From Entomortierella parvispora (Eukaryota; Mortierellomycota; Mortierellomycetes; Mortierellales; Mortierellaceae): a stretch of DNA of 64,000 bases. Where the stretch lies: the NCBI GenBank assembly GCA_963573315.1, contig OY752145.1:124001-188000 (forward strand), read 5' to 3'. Below, piece by piece: positions 48,128-58,458 of the stretch (position 1 is its first letter; the number at the start of each line of letters is the position of its first letter). The notes under the pieces were generated by a model that searched no databases, was not told where the DNA came from, and saw nothing but the letters and a program-made list of their open reading frames with translations. The position numbers and the translations under genes were made by a program.

Positions 48128-50440
48128 TTAAACGTCGACATTGGCCTTGACACACACAATCTTGAACAGATCCAGCGACACACTTGCAATGGCCGCCAGC
48201 GTGCCCACTCCCGCTTCCGTGTCGAAATCCAGCAACCCCTTCCGATTGCAATTGCGGACAAAGCTATCCACCACAGTTTTGACAGAGTCTGTCAATCCAT
48301 CCACCAAAGGCTGCACAAGACTCTGGCCCGTCAATGGCCTCACCACCGCCTCATCCACCACTCCCGCGAGAGAGTCGACCGTCTTGTCAAGCGCGCCACC
48401 TAGTTTGTCGCCTAAAAGACCGCCCAAAAGCCCTCGCTTCTCCACCTTGTCATTGTGATCCTCACACTTCTTCTTGAAGTCCGACACAATCTCTGTCCGG
48501 AGATGACTGGCATCCTTGGCGAGCTCTGCAGAAAGCATCACATCCAACAATTGAACCGCCTTATCAACCTCCCGCTGAACACAATCCCCGGTGACACAGT
48601 CCTGATGAACCACTTTTTCACACCGGCTCGGCAGCTTTTGTCGATACTCGGCCTCCAATCGCGTACAGCGGTCCTCCACTGTTTTCATTAACAGATCCGA
48701 GGTCTGACTATCCATCGTCAGTTTCCCAAACTGACCCATGGCCTGTCCGTTCTCGGCCGAGGATGGACTCATGGGTGTAGTCTTTGTCGGCGTGGACGAT
48801 GATAAAGAAATCTCGTTCTGGAGCGTGATCTTGAGAGACGCGATTGCCTTTTGGATCTGGGTCTCAAACAGTTTTTGCAACAAGGACGCCTCGGCTTTGG
48901 CTGCAATGTTGAGTTCTACAAGACAAGGCTCTGCACAGGTCTGACAGGCTTTGGTTTTTTGAGCGGTTGAAGTCGGAGGGCCCAAGGATGGCGGGTCTTC
49001 TACTACTGGGGTAACGGATGGGTCTTCAGGAAGGGACTCCTCTGCCAGGGGGGGATCACTCATATCGCCTGTTTCGTTCGCTTCGTTGTGGGGGTCATCC
49101 TCTGAGCCATTGCCCGTAAGGTCAGATGGGGTGAGTTCATAATCAATACCCATGTCCACTGGAGCAATTGAGGCAGGTGGATCCTCTGGCACAGACGTAG
49201 GTGTTGGCGCAGTGTCCTCCGGAGTCGATGTTGCAGAGGGTGGTGGGGGAGGGACTGATTCTGAGGAGGTAGGTGCGATCTTGGGTTCCGGTGCAGAAGC
49301 AGGAGCGGCAGTTGGGGGTTCAGCCGTGCTTGTTGGAGAAGTGCGAGGTGGAGGAGGAGGTAGCTCTGGTAACACAGGAGTCGGTGTTCGGATTGGAGAA
49401 GCCGAAGGGGTGCCATAGGTAAAGTCGAACGAGAGCGTGTAGGCCATATGGGTAGAATACGACGACTCAAATGTCTTTGTCACCTCAAAAGGAGGCGACA
49501 CCACAACGTCGTGAGCGGCAGGAGGCGCCACGGTCGTCGTCGGAGCTGAAGGAACGGCGACGGCAGCAGAGGTGGTCGTGGCCAAATGGTGTTTGTGATG
49601 ATGTTTCCTCTTCTTTGAGGTCTCGTCGTCACCAAGCTCCTCATGGGGCGTGTATGTATATGTATAGGTCTGCTCAATATCCTCCTTTCCAAAGGGGTTG
49701 TTCTCTGGCACAGCTGTGGCCGTCGTCATGACAAGAGATGTGCTCATAATAATCGCACACCCTTCCTTATCCAAGGGCAGAGAAGCCACCGTGGGGCAAG
49801 GTCCCGTCATTGTCTCAGTCTTGTAGTTCACGCAAGCTGGCAAGGGCAATCCTGGATTGGGTCTTGTGGGTGTGGGCAGATGGATCGGGGCTGGATCTGT
49901 GATCACAATTGCTTCAGGGTGGCTGGGTTCTCCTCCCTCCACGACAAACTCCTCGGCTTCGAATCCCATCCACTCCATCTTTCGAATCGCCTCATCCAAA
50001 CCTTCGGCTTCGAGTCTCAACGCGTCCAAGTTGTCTTTGACCTCCACCTGCCTCGAATCTTGTGCTGGAGGCAAAACCATGTGGATAGTTGCCTGAGGGA
50101 TTTGAGCGGCCACGGTCGTCGTTTGAACCACATAACAAGAGTACCGAGGAGATGAGGGACAGTCATTGGGTTCAATCGTTTGGGTTACAGTCTTGGTAGG
50201 CCAGCTACCATCTACAATGGACAACAAGCTGGATGAGAAACAAATCCTTGCCTGACTGGAACAAAAAGGCCTGTGCCTCATTTTTTTACCAGCCCAAACG
50301 GTGGAAATCTCTGTCTTTGTGACAGTGACGGGTGGCGGACATTGCTCGGTAGAAGCGGTGGCGGTGATGCTGCTGAGGGCTAGTATGGCTAGGGACCCAA
50401 AGGTCGTCCAGAGTAGAGGGTGTGAGCTGTACACGGCCAT
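48128..50440 (-). CDS. Family A, copy A1: large secreted Pro/Thr-rich protein with dibasic site and conserved C-terminal domain
   Basis: Two exons (50440-50290, 50211-48128) joined over a 78-nt intron (GTAAAA...TTGTAG) give 744 residues. A signal peptide (WTTFGSLAILALSSITATAS) is followed by CPPPVTVTKTEISTVWADGS, then a long Pro/Thr/Ser/Glu-rich region. That region includes a basic/His cluster (KKRKHHHKHH) and TYTYTYT. The C-terminal about 260 residues look folded: CQTCAEPCLVELN, then helices with CEKVVHQDCVTGDCVQREVD. Lys-Arg at residues 642-643 precedes a Gly/Leu-rich, possibly amphipathic segment (GLLGGLLGDKLGGALDKTVD) and 101 residues to the end. KR is a Kex2-type site, so processing in the Golgi is conceivable. 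No known family is recognised. Two degraded relatives lie in the same array. It sits about 600 bp downstream of B1 on the same strand. Confidence 0.8.
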   Translation of the reverse strand: MAVYSSHPLLWTTFGSLAILALSSITATASTEQCPPPVTVTKTEISTVWAGKKMRHRPFCSSQARICFSSSLLSIVDGSWPTKTVTQTIEPNDCPSSPRYSCYVVQTTTVAAQIPQATIHMVLPPAQDSRQVEVKDNLDALRLEAEGLDEAIRKMEWMGFEAEEFVVEGGEPSHPEAIVITDPAPIHLPTPTRPNPGLPLPACVNYKTETMTGPCPTVASLPLDKEGCAIIMSTSLVMTTATAVPENNPFGKEDIEQTYTYTYTPHEELGDDETSKKRKHHHKHHLATTTSAAVAVPSAPTTTVAPPAAHDVVVSPPFEVTKTFESSYSTHMAYTLSFDFTYGTPSASPIRTPTPVLPELPPPPPRTSPTSTAEPPTAAPASAPEPKIAPTSSESVPPPPPSATSTPEDTAPTPTSVPEDPPASIAPVDMGIDYELTPSDLTGNGSEDDPHNEANETGDMSDPPLAEESLPEDPSVTPVVEDPPSLGPPTSTAQKTKACQTCAEPCLVELNIAAKAEASLLQKLFETQIQKAIASLKITLQNEISLSSSTPTKTTPMSPSSAENGQAMGQFGKLTMDSQTSDLLMKTVEDRCTRLEAEYRQKLPSRCEKVVHQDCVTGDCVQREVDKAVQLLDVMLSAELAKDASHLRTEIVSDFKKKCEDHNDKVEKRGLLGGLLGDKLGGALDKTVDSLAGVVDEAVVRPLTGQSLVQPLVDGLTDSVKTVVDSFVRNCNRKGLLDFDTEAGVGTLAAIASVSLDLFKIVCVKANVDV

Positions 50441-51033
50441 TATGATGCGGGACCCTAAAGAAAAAAATAACTTGCGTGTGATATGAAGCAGGTGAGTTTT
50501 GAAAAGAGAGAAAGAAAGGAGTCTCCAGTCCTATCAATCCTTTTCAGAAAGCAGGTTCATAGCGTGGCTTTCGAAAAGCAAAAAGAGGCTGATAGACCTG
50601 CGTGTCAACATAGTACCTTAGCAAGCACGGAACAAAGGGGTCAAGAAAGATCCAAAAAAGCTCATCGCCTCCTTTTCCATTCTGGCCTCGTCGCTCATCT
50701 TGAGAGCCATGGTTGGAAACATCCAGGAGTTCGCGTCACTTGACAAGACCCCGTTCAATACACGAAACCAAGGTTGGAGGATGGAATGATGGGGGGACAC
50801 CAGGTTTTGTTTATTCATGAAATGATAATATAGAGGGCACACCCCATCTGTGGACCCTTGACACCACTCCTTTCCTGTCAATCGCGCCTGTCCAGAGGAA
50901 CGCGTTTTTTTCGGTTGGATTGTCAGGGAATCACCCTTATTCCTGAGGTTGGGACGCGTCAGAGTTTGTTTGAGCGTGGTCTCTGCAAGACTGAGATACA
51001 TGCATGGATCAAGAAAGAAGTGAGGCAAAGTGT
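50441..51033. other. Spacer between B1 and A1; A1 promoter
   Basis: About 590 bp. The stretch near 50500-50800 is similar to the spacer near 58510-58810 upstream of A2. The stretch at 50905-51030 recurs downstream of the other B copies, supporting duplication of a B-A unit. Confidence 0.7.
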
Positions 51034-51621
51034 TTATTGGTATCCAGCACTGCTCATACCCTTGGCCCAATTCTCTAGCCTCTCCTTTTCTCTCAGCTTG
51101 ACGACCAGTTCTTCTGCTGTCCTGGCCATCTCGTCGCGGTCGACTGAACGAGTCTGGAAACGAACAGACTCTCCGGATGAGTTACTCGTTTGATACATGG
51201 AGATATCGATAACGTACATCGTCAGGAAGTCGCCCTCCTCTTCCGTCATGAACTGGGCAATGGCGCGGTTATAGTTGCCAGATGGCCTAGTGTCTAAGAA
51301 TCTCAGCAGCCTCGAGTTGTCGGGCATATGGTCCATAAGCTCTCAGGTACCAACTGGGCCGTCTAGACTAACGACGTACTTGACAAGATTTGTTAGGTTC
51401 AGACCATGTGTCACAACTTTCGAAAATTCTGCATCAAGGACGTCGCTGAATCGGGCAGTATCGATGTTGCCAGGCATGAAGCCACTCTTCTCCTGACAAT
51501 ACTTCAAGATCGATACGAGACCGTCTTGTTGATTGTCACGTTCCTCAAAGACCCTTCGGAGTTCGGCGTTTGGATCGTAGGCGAATCTTCCGACATGGAA
51601 TCCTGCAGAGTAATCACCCAT
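51034..51621 (-). pseudogene. Family B, copy B1: interrupted by an in-frame stop
   Basis: Similarity to the other B copies runs across the whole gene, from MGDYSAGFHVGRF to the end (MSSAGYQ). After LDGPVGT the codon that is CGA (Arg) in B2-B4 is TGA here. It splits the frame into 92 and about 100 residues without a frame change. The second half could be translated only from an internal Met (MDHMPDNS). A single C-to-T change in a CpG explains it. The part just before the stop has also diverged, suggesting relaxed selection. Read-through or a sequencing error cannot be excluded. Confidence 0.8.
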
Positions 51622-51813
51622 TGTGGTGCTATTTGTTGCTTACGTTCTTGCAGTGGGTGCAGTACCGGAGATATCAAGGTAAAGAGGACGTATTGTAAGT
51701 TTGATGATAATGAAAACAAGACAAGGTGGTATCGCTTTCATAGTAAACTTACGGCTCTTTGCTAAGACAAGGATGGGAAGAAAAAGTTGAAAGGCGTCCT
51801 GAGCCTGTGTAGT

Positions 51814-51823
51814 GGTTTTTATA
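51814..51823 (-). promoter_or_regulatory. TATA-like box of B1
   Basis: TATAAAAACC (minus strand), about 200 bp upstream of the B1 ATG. The same decamer occurs at a similar place in all five B copies. Confidence 0.65.
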
Positions 51824-52310
51824 GAACGAAACATGGAGATAACCCAGAATTCTTCCAGCCTACGGCACATTCCAAGATCGAGTTTGGAAAACAAAAGTTG
51901 AAGCGTGAGAATTTCCAAAAGCACAGGCAGTTTGGGCGTGGGCCCCGATTTTCTCTTTCGCCATTTTTTTGATCAGCTCTGCAGATGATGTTCTGGAAGG
52001 ACTGAATACGGTCGGGGGGTGTTTGATTACTTGGTCTGGAATCATTTTCTTCCGGGACAGCCGCGTGCATGTACAGTACATGTGCTATCTTGAGCTATGG
52101 GCTCATCATTGTATCGAACCCCTCGAGTGTTTGCATGATCAACAATATTCTACCCATTTGCTTGGTCGAGTGCGTGTCAAAAACAGGAGTCGGCGCACTG
52201 GAAGAAAAACGTGCAATTCAAATCGTGCCCAGTGGTAGAAAAGATCTGCAGAAGAGGAGGCCCGGGCGGTTGTGCATTCCAAAGGAACGTGTCACACGAG
52301 TTCCTTCATC
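51824..52310. other. Spacer upstream of B1
   Basis: About 490 bp without a gene. The part at 52185-52340 recurs near 56860-57000 and, diverged, near 60945-61050. It marks a duplicated border next to family A 3' ends. Confidence 0.6.
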
Positions 52311-52583
52311 TCAAAGGTCGGCTTTGACATTGACATTGGCCTTGACACACACAATCTTTAACAGATCCAGCGACACGCTTGCATTGGCTGCCAGCGCGCC
52401 CACTCCCTTTATCGTGTCGAAATCCTGCAACCCTTTCCGATTGCAATTGCGGACAGAGCTCTCCACCCCAGACTTGACAGAGTCTGTTAACCCATCCACC
52501 AAAGGCTGCACAAGACTCTGACCCGTCATTGGCTTCAATGAGAATTGAGTGGGCACACCCCGTATGTGGACTCTTGACGCCAC
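52311..52583 (-). pseudogene. Family A, copy A3: 3' fragment only
   Basis: The last about 75 codons of family A are present (TGQSLVQPLVDGLTDSVKSG, NCNRKGLQDFD, SVSLDLLKIVCVKANVNV). They are joined on the 5' side to unrelated sequence at about 52535, where similarity to A1 stops abruptly. No signal peptide or promoter is seen. The fragment's own frame is open and ends a few codons later than A1 (VKADL). It is best read as a truncated duplicate. Confidence 0.8.
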
Positions 52584-52748
52584 TCCTTTCAGTCACGTCT
52601 GTCCTGAGGAAAGCGTTATAACCTCCCCATAAAGTCGTCAGCAGTTTTTATCGGTTGGATTGTCAGGGAATCACCCTGATTCCTGAAGTTGGGACGCGTC
52701 AGAGTGCGACTGAGATACGTGGCCTAAGATAGAAACAGGGCAAAGTGT

Positions 52749-53333
52749 TTATTGGTATCCAGCACTACTTATACCCTTGGCCCAGTCCTCCAGTCTCTCC
52801 TTTTCTCTCAGCTTGATGACCAGATCGCCTGCTGTCCTAGCCATCTCGTCGCGGTCGACTGAACGAATCTCGATTCGAACAGACTCTCCGGATGAGTTAC
52901 TCGTTTGATACATGGAGATCTCGATGACGTACATCGTCAGGAAGTCGCCCTCCTCTTCCGTCATGAACTGGGCAATGGCGCGATTATAGTTGCCAGATGG
53001 CCGAGTGTCTAGGAATCTCAGCAGCCTCGAGTTGTCGGGCATATTGTTCACAAGGTCTCGGGTGCTCGTTGGGCCTCCATGAGTGAGGTACTTGACAAAA
53101 GTTGTCTGGTTCATATTCTTTGTCAAAACATTAGAAAACTCTGCATCGAGGACGTCCCTGAATCGGGCGGTATCGATGTTGCCAGGCATGAAGCCACTCT
53201 TCTCTTGGCAATACTTCAAAATTGACCCGAGACCGTCTTGTTGATTGTCACGTTCCTCAAAGACCCTTCGGAGTTCGGCGTTTGAATCGTAGGCGAATCT
53301 TCCTACATGGAATCCTGCAGAATAATCTCCCAT
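52749..53333 (-). CDS. Family B, copy B2: 194-residue protein of unknown function
   Basis: Open frame of 194 residues, colinear with B3, B4 and B5. Landmarks shared by all copies: MGDYSAGFHVG, AYD.NAELRRVFE.RDNQQDG, LKYCQEKSGFMPG, VLDAEFSNV, MPDNSRLLRFLD.RPSGNYNRA, QFMTE.EGDFLT, SVDRDEMARTA and KLREKERLEDWAKG. The chain is polar and charged, probably globular, with one conserved Cys and no membrane segment. I recognise no family. The ATG used is the one from which similarity is uninterrupted in every copy. Upstream, a conserved leader could encode a hydrophobic peptide starting MKAIPLCLVF, but its frame is separated from this ATG by a stop. Confidence 0.78.
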   Translation of the reverse strand: MGDYSAGFHVGRFAYDSNAELRRVFEERDNQQDGLGSILKYCQEKSGFMPGNIDTARFRDVLDAEFSNVLTKNMNQTTFVKYLTHGGPTSTRDLVNNMPDNSRLLRFLDTRPSGNYNRAIAQFMTEEEGDFLTMYVIEISMYQTSNSSGESVRIEIRSVDRDEMARTAGDLVIKLREKERLEDWAKGISSAGYQ

Positions 53334-53553
53334 TGTGGTGCTATTTGTTGCTTACGTCTTGCAGCGGGAGCAGTGCCGGAGTGAGCAAGGTAAAGAGGAC
53401 CGCACAGTACAGTAGTGTAAGTTTGGTGATAATGAAAACAAGACAGAGTGGTATCGCCTTCATAGTAAACTTACGACTCTTTGCTAAGACAAGGATGGGA
53501 AGAAACAATTGAACGATGGGTCAGAAGTAAAAAGGCATCTGAGGCTGTGTGGT

Positions 53554-53563
53554 GGTTTTTATA
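53554..53563 (-). promoter_or_regulatory. TATA-like box of B2
   Basis: Minus-strand TATAAAAACC, about 230 bp upstream of the B2 ATG and followed by a leader conserved with the other copies. Confidence 0.65.
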
Positions 53564-54234
53564 AAACACAGCATCGAGTTTGGAAGCATGAAAGTTGCAG
53601 CGTGAGAATTGAGCCTTCCGAAAGAGTCGAAATGATTGAATACGGTCGGGGGGGGGATCTTGTTCTGGACTCGTTTCTTTCCGAGGAGACAGCCTCGTAC
53701 ATGTACACAAACTGCAGTGTGCAGAGCACTGCTCGAGTCAGAACATCGTTCTTTGTGTATAACAGCACAGTTGCCGTTGTCGTTAATCACTCAGGGGCAA
53801 CAAGTTACTGTTCAGGGGTACCACGAAGCACGGTATAGCACTCGCTTGTTTGGTGTTCTTTGCTGAAGATTCTGTGGACTTCCGTGCGCTGCACAATTCC
53901 CACTCCTCTCAGCTAAGCAACCAACTCACCCGCTCTTCTGACGATCTTGTTGTGATCAATTGAATGGCAAGCGTACTGAGCCTTCCACTATAATGGGAAC
54001 TCCTAGAATCATAGCGCCGCCCATGCACGCGGTACATCTTTCAATTGCGTCTGTCCTGAGGAAGAGGAACGCGTTTTGATATCCCTATCAAGTTGCCAAC
54101 AGTTTTGTTGGTTGGATTGTCAGGGAATCACCTGGTTCTTGAGGCTGGAACGCGTCAGAGTTTGTCTATGCGCGATGATTCTGTTGACTGAGATACATGG
54201 CTTACGAAAGAAGTGTTTATTCCCTATATTGGTA
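53564..54234. other. Spacer between B3 and B2
   Basis: About 670 bp. The part at 53940-54170 is similar to 55610-55840 (downstream of B4). No remnant of family A is seen here, so the A gene expected after B3 is missing. Confidence 0.65.
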
Positions 54235-54816
54235 CTAGTATCCAGGGCTGCTCATACCCTTGGCCCAGTCCTCCAGTCTCTCCTTTTCTCTCAGCTTGAT
54301 AACCAGATCGCCTGCTGTCCTAGCCATCTCGTCGCGGTCGACTGAACGAAGCTCGGCGCGAACAAACTCACTGGAAGAGTTGCTTGTTTGAGACATACAG
54401 ATTTCGATCATGTATAACGTTAGGAAGTCGCCCTCCACTTCCGTCATGAATTGGGCCAGGGCACGGTTATAGTTGCCAGATGGCCGACTGTCTAGGAATC
54501 TCAGCAGCCTGGAGTTGTCGGGCATATTGTTCACAAGGTCTCGGGTACTCGTTGGGCCTCCGTTCTTGATGTACTTGACAAAAGTGGTCTCGTTCACATT
54601 CTCTGTCACAACATTAGAAAATTCTGCATCAAGGACGTTCCTGAATCGAGTGGTATCAACGTCGCCAGGCATGAAGCCACTCTTCTCTTGGCAATACTTC
54701 AAGATCGACGCGAGACCGTCCTGTTGATTGTCACGGTCCTCAAAGACTCTTCGGAGTTCGGCGTTTGGATCGTAGGCGAATCTTCCGACATGGAATCCTG
54801 CAGAATAATCTCCCAT
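54235..54816 (-). CDS. Family B, copy B3: 193-residue protein of unknown function
   Basis: Intact copy, one residue shorter at the C-terminus (MSSPGY). It differs from B2 mainly in the middle (NVVTENVNETTFVKYIKNGG) and in the exposed-looking segment after TLYMIEI (CMSQTSNSSSEFVRAELR). The first 55 residues, the NSRLLRFLD block and the C-terminal helix are nearly unchanged. Conservation of frame with many substitutions argues that the copies have been kept as proteins. Confidence 0.78.
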   Translation of the reverse strand: MGDYSAGFHVGRFAYDPNAELRRVFEDRDNQQDGLASILKYCQEKSGFMPGDVDTTRFRNVLDAEFSNVVTENVNETTFVKYIKNGGPTSTRDLVNNMPDNSRLLRFLDSRPSGNYNRALAQFMTEVEGDFLTLYMIEICMSQTSNSSSEFVRAELRSVDRDEMARTAGDLVIKLREKERLEDWAKGMSSPGY

Positions 54817-55008
54817 TGTGGTGCTATTTGTTGCTTATGTCTTGCAGCGGGAGCAATATCGGGGAGAGCAAGGTAAAGAGGACGTAAGTTTGGTGATGGT
54901 GAAAACAAAACATGGTGGTATGGCCTTCATAGTAAACTTACGACTCTTTGTTGGGATAGGGATGGGAAGAAGCAGTTGAAAGATGGGTCAGAAACGAGCT
55001 TGTGTAGT

Positions 55009-55018
55009 GGTTTTTATA
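55009..55018 (-). promoter_or_regulatory. TATA-like box of B3
   Basis: Minus-strand TATAAAAACC, about 200 bp upstream of the B3 ATG. Confidence 0.65.
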
Positions 55019-55883
55019 GAACGCAGCAGGAGATAACCAGAATTCTTCTAGCTTACAGTCCATCTCATGGTCGAGTTTGGAAAACAAAAGTTGCAGCGTG
55101 AGAATTTGGTCTTCCAAACAGTCAGGACAATTTGGGCATGGGTCCCGATTTTTTTTGCTTTTGCCTTTTTTTTTTTCATCAACTCTGCAGATAATGTTCT
55201 GAAAGGATTGAATACAGCCAGGGGGGTGCATGGTTTAATTGCCTGGTCTTGACTCGTTTTCCTCCGAGGAGAGACGAGCAGCGTACACAAACTGCAGTGT
55301 TTTGAGCACTGTTCGAGTCAGAACATCGTTCTGTGCAATAACAGCACAGTTGCCGTTGTCGTTGATCGCTCAGGGGCAGAAAGATACTGTCCAGGGATAC
55401 CACCAAGTCTTAGCTCATCTTTACGGCCAGCGTTCACGCGTCTTCGCTCCCAATTAACCCAGATTCCCCTTATCGTAGAACGATACAAGTGCTGAAGTAC
55501 AGCACAGTGCAGCACTCGCCTGTATTGGTGTCATTTGCTGATGATTCTGTGGACATCATGCATTGCTCATTCCCACTCCTTTCTCTCAGCTAAGCAACCG
55601 ACTAGTCCGTTCTTCTGACGATCTTGTGGTGATCAATTGAGAGGCAACCATACTGAACCTTCTCACTGTAATGGGTACTCCCAGGTTCATAGCGCCGCCC
55701 ATGCATGCGGTACATCTTTCAATCGCGTCTGTCCTGAGGAAGAGGAACGCGTTTTGACATCCCTGTCTAGTTGCCAACAGTTTTGTCGCATGGATTGTCA
55801 GGGAATCACCCTGATTTCTGATGTTGGGACGCGATAGAGTGTGACTGAGATACGTGGCCTAAGATAGAAATAGGGCAAAGTGT
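55019..55883. other. Spacer between B4 and B3
   Basis: About 865 bp without a gene. The interval about 55529-55711 is almost identical to about 60204-60387. Confidence 0.65.
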
Positions 55884-56468
55884 TTATTGGTATCCAGCAC
55901 TGCTCATACCCTTGGCCCAGTCCTCCAGTCTCTCCTTTTCTCTCAGCTTGACGACCAGATCGCCTGCTGTCCTAGCCATCTCGTCGCGGTCGACTGCTCG
56001 AAGCAGGACACGAACAGACTCACTGGACAAGTTGCTCGTTTGAGACGTCCAGATATTGATGACGTACAATGTCAAGAAGTCGCCCTCCAGTTCTGTCATG
56101 AACTGGGCAATGGCGCGGTTATAGTTGCCTGATGGCCGAGTGTCTAGGAATCTCAGAAGCCTGGAGTTGTCGGGCATATGGTTCACAAGGTCTCGGGTAC
56201 TCGTTGAGCCTCCATTCTTGATGTACTTGACAAAAGTTGTCTCGTTCATATTCGTTGTCAAGACATTAGAAAACTCTGCATCAAGGACGCTCATGAATCG
56301 AGTGGTATCAATGTCACCAGGCATGAAGCCGCTCTTCTCTTGGCAATACTTCAAGATTGATGCGAGACCGTCCTGCTGATTGTCACGGTCCTCAAAGACT
56401 CTTCGAAGTTCGGCGTTTGGATCGTAGGCGAATCTTCCGACATGGAATCCTGCAGAATAATCACCCAT
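55884..56468 (-). CDS. Family B, copy B4: 194-residue protein of unknown function
   Basis: Intact and colinear with B2/B3. Distinct segments are SVLDAEFSNVLTTNMNETTF and INIWTSQTSNLSSESVRVLL. In this copy the ATG of the upstream leader frame is ACG, while the MGDYSAG start and the downstream frame are intact. This supports MGDYSAG as the real start for the family. It is the immediate downstream neighbour of the decayed A2 gene. Confidence 0.78.
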   Translation of the reverse strand: MGDYSAGFHVGRFAYDPNAELRRVFEDRDNQQDGLASILKYCQEKSGFMPGDIDTTRFMSVLDAEFSNVLTTNMNETTFVKYIKNGGSTSTRDLVNHMPDNSRLLRFLDTRPSGNYNRAIAQFMTELEGDFLTLYVINIWTSQTSNLSSESVRVLLRAVDRDEMARTAGDLVVKLREKERLEDWAKGMSSAGYQ

Positions 56469-56674
56469 TGTGGTGCTATTTGTTGCGTACGTTTTGTAGC
56501 GGGTGCAGTACAGGAGTGAGCAAGGTAAAGAGGACGTAAGTTTGGTGATAGTGAAAACAAGACGAGGTGGTATCGTCTTCGTAGTACACTTGCGACTCTT
56601 TGCTAAGACAAGGATGGGAAGAAGCAGTTGAAAGATGGGTCAGAAATGAAAGGCATCCGAGCCTCTATAGTGGT

Positions 56675-56684
56675 GGTTTTTATA
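56675..56684 (-). promoter_or_regulatory. TATA-like box of B4
   Basis: Minus-strand TATAAAAACC, about 215 bp upstream of the B4 ATG. Confidence 0.65.
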
Positions 56685-56979
56685 GAATGCAGCATCGAGT
56701 TTGGAAGCATGAAAGTTGCAACGTGAGAATTGGGTTTTCCAAAAGCGCAGGAACAATTGGGGCATGGGCCCCGATTTTCTCTTTCGCCATCTTTTTTTTT
56801 TTTTTTTTTTTGTTTTGGTCAAGTCTGCAGATGATGTTTTCGTGCCAACAACAGAACTTGGCGCACGGAGGGAAAACGTGCAAGTCAAATCGTGCCCAGT
56901 GGTAGAAAAGATCTGCAGAAGAAGAGGCCCGGGCGGTTGTGCATTCCAAAGGAACGCGTCACACGAGTTCGTTCATCTC

Positions 56980-58458
56980 AAAGGTCGGCTTTGACATTGA
57001 CATTGGCCTCGACACACACAATCTTGAACAGATCCAGCGACATGCTTGTAATGGCCGCCAGCGTGCCCACTCCTTTTTCCTGTCGAAATCCAACAAATCC
57101 TTCCGATTGCAATTGCGCACAAAGCTATCCACCATAGTCTTGACATAGTCTGATAACCCATCTACCAAAGGCTGCACAAGACTCTGGCCCGTCAATGGCC
57201 TCACCACCGCCTTATCCACCACTCCCGCGAGAGAGTCGACCGTCTTGTCAAGCGCGCCACCCAGTTTCTTGCCCAAAAGACCGCCCACAAGCCCTCGCTT
57301 CTCCACCTTGTCATTGTGATCCTCACACTTCTTCTTGAAGTCCGACAGAATCTCTGTCCGGAGATGACTGGCATCCTTGGTCAGCTCTGCAGAAAGCATC
57401 ACATCCAACAATTGAACCGCCTTATCAACCTCCCGCTGAACACAATCCCCGGTGACACAGTCCTGATGAACCACTTTTTCACACCGACTCGGCAGCTTTT
57501 GTAGATACTCGGCCTCCAATCGCGCACAGCGGTCCTCCACCGTCTTCATGAACAGATCCGAGGTCTGACTATCCATCGTCAGTTTCCCAAACTGACCCAT
57601 GGCCTGTCCGTTCTCGGCCGAGGATGGACTCATGGGGGCAGTCTTTGTCGGCGTGGACGATGATAAAGAGACCTTGTTCTGGAGTGTGATCTTGTGAGGC
57701 GCGATTGCCTTTTGGATCTGGGTCTCAAATAGTTTTTGCAACGAGGACGCCTCGGCTTTGGCCGCAATGTCGAACAAGACAAGGCTCTGCACATGTTTGA
57801 CAAGCTTTGGTTTTTTGATCAATGGATGTAGGTGGGCCCAAGAATGGGGGGTCTTCAGTAAGGAATTCCACTGCCAGGGGGGATCACTCATGTCGCCTGT
57901 TTCGTTGGCTTCGCTGTGGGGGGGTCATCCTCAGCGCCAGTGCCCATAAGTTCAGCGGGGATAAGTTCAGAATCAATATTCGTGTCCTCTGGAGCAATTG
58001 AGGCAGGTGGATCCTCTGGCACAGACGTAGGTACCGGCGCACCGTCCTCTGGTGGTAGTGTTGCTCTGGCAACACAGGAGTCGGTGTTCGGAATGGAGAA
58101 GCCGAAGGGGTGCCATAGGTAAAGTCGAACAAAAGCGTGTAAGCCATATGGGTAGAATACGACGACTCGGATGTCTTTGCCACGGATATTCATTGGGTGC
58201 GATTGTTGGGGTTGCAGTCTTGGTAGGCCAGCTACCATCAACAATGGACAAAAACATGGATGATGGATGAGAAACAAATCCTTCCTTGTCTGGAACAAAA
58301 GTCTTTCTGCCTCGTATTTTTTTTACCGGCCCAGACCGATGGTGATTGGTGGTGGACATTGCTCGGCAGAAGCGGTGGTAGCGATTCCACTGAGGGGCTA
58401 GTATGGCTAGGGACCCAAGGGTTGTCCAGAATGGAGGGTGTGAACTGGACACAGTCAT
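56980..58458 (-). pseudogene. Family A, copy A2: internally deleted and frameshifted
   Basis: Starts like A1 (MTVSSSHPPFWTTLGSLAIL), but an extra C in the following CCCC shifts the frame within the signal peptide. Most of the Pro/Thr-rich middle is missing: similarity jumps from the segment equivalent to A1 TIEPND to that equivalent to A1 ESSYSTHMAYTL, and again after PVLPE. The folded C-terminal region is well preserved as an open frame at 57891 and below (CEKVVHQDCVTGDCVQREVD, VEKRGLVGGLLGKKLGG). A one-base deletion near 57083 then replaces the normal C-terminus. The combination of lesions makes A2 a pseudogene. The preserved C-terminal half implies either recent decay or selection on that half. 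Confidence 0.85.

Noticed and set aside
51640..51924. MKAIP-type hydrophobic leader frame as the true N-terminus of family B
   Set aside because: Its ATG is lost in B4, its frame differs between copies, and no intron joins it in phase to the conserved B frame; kept only as a finding.
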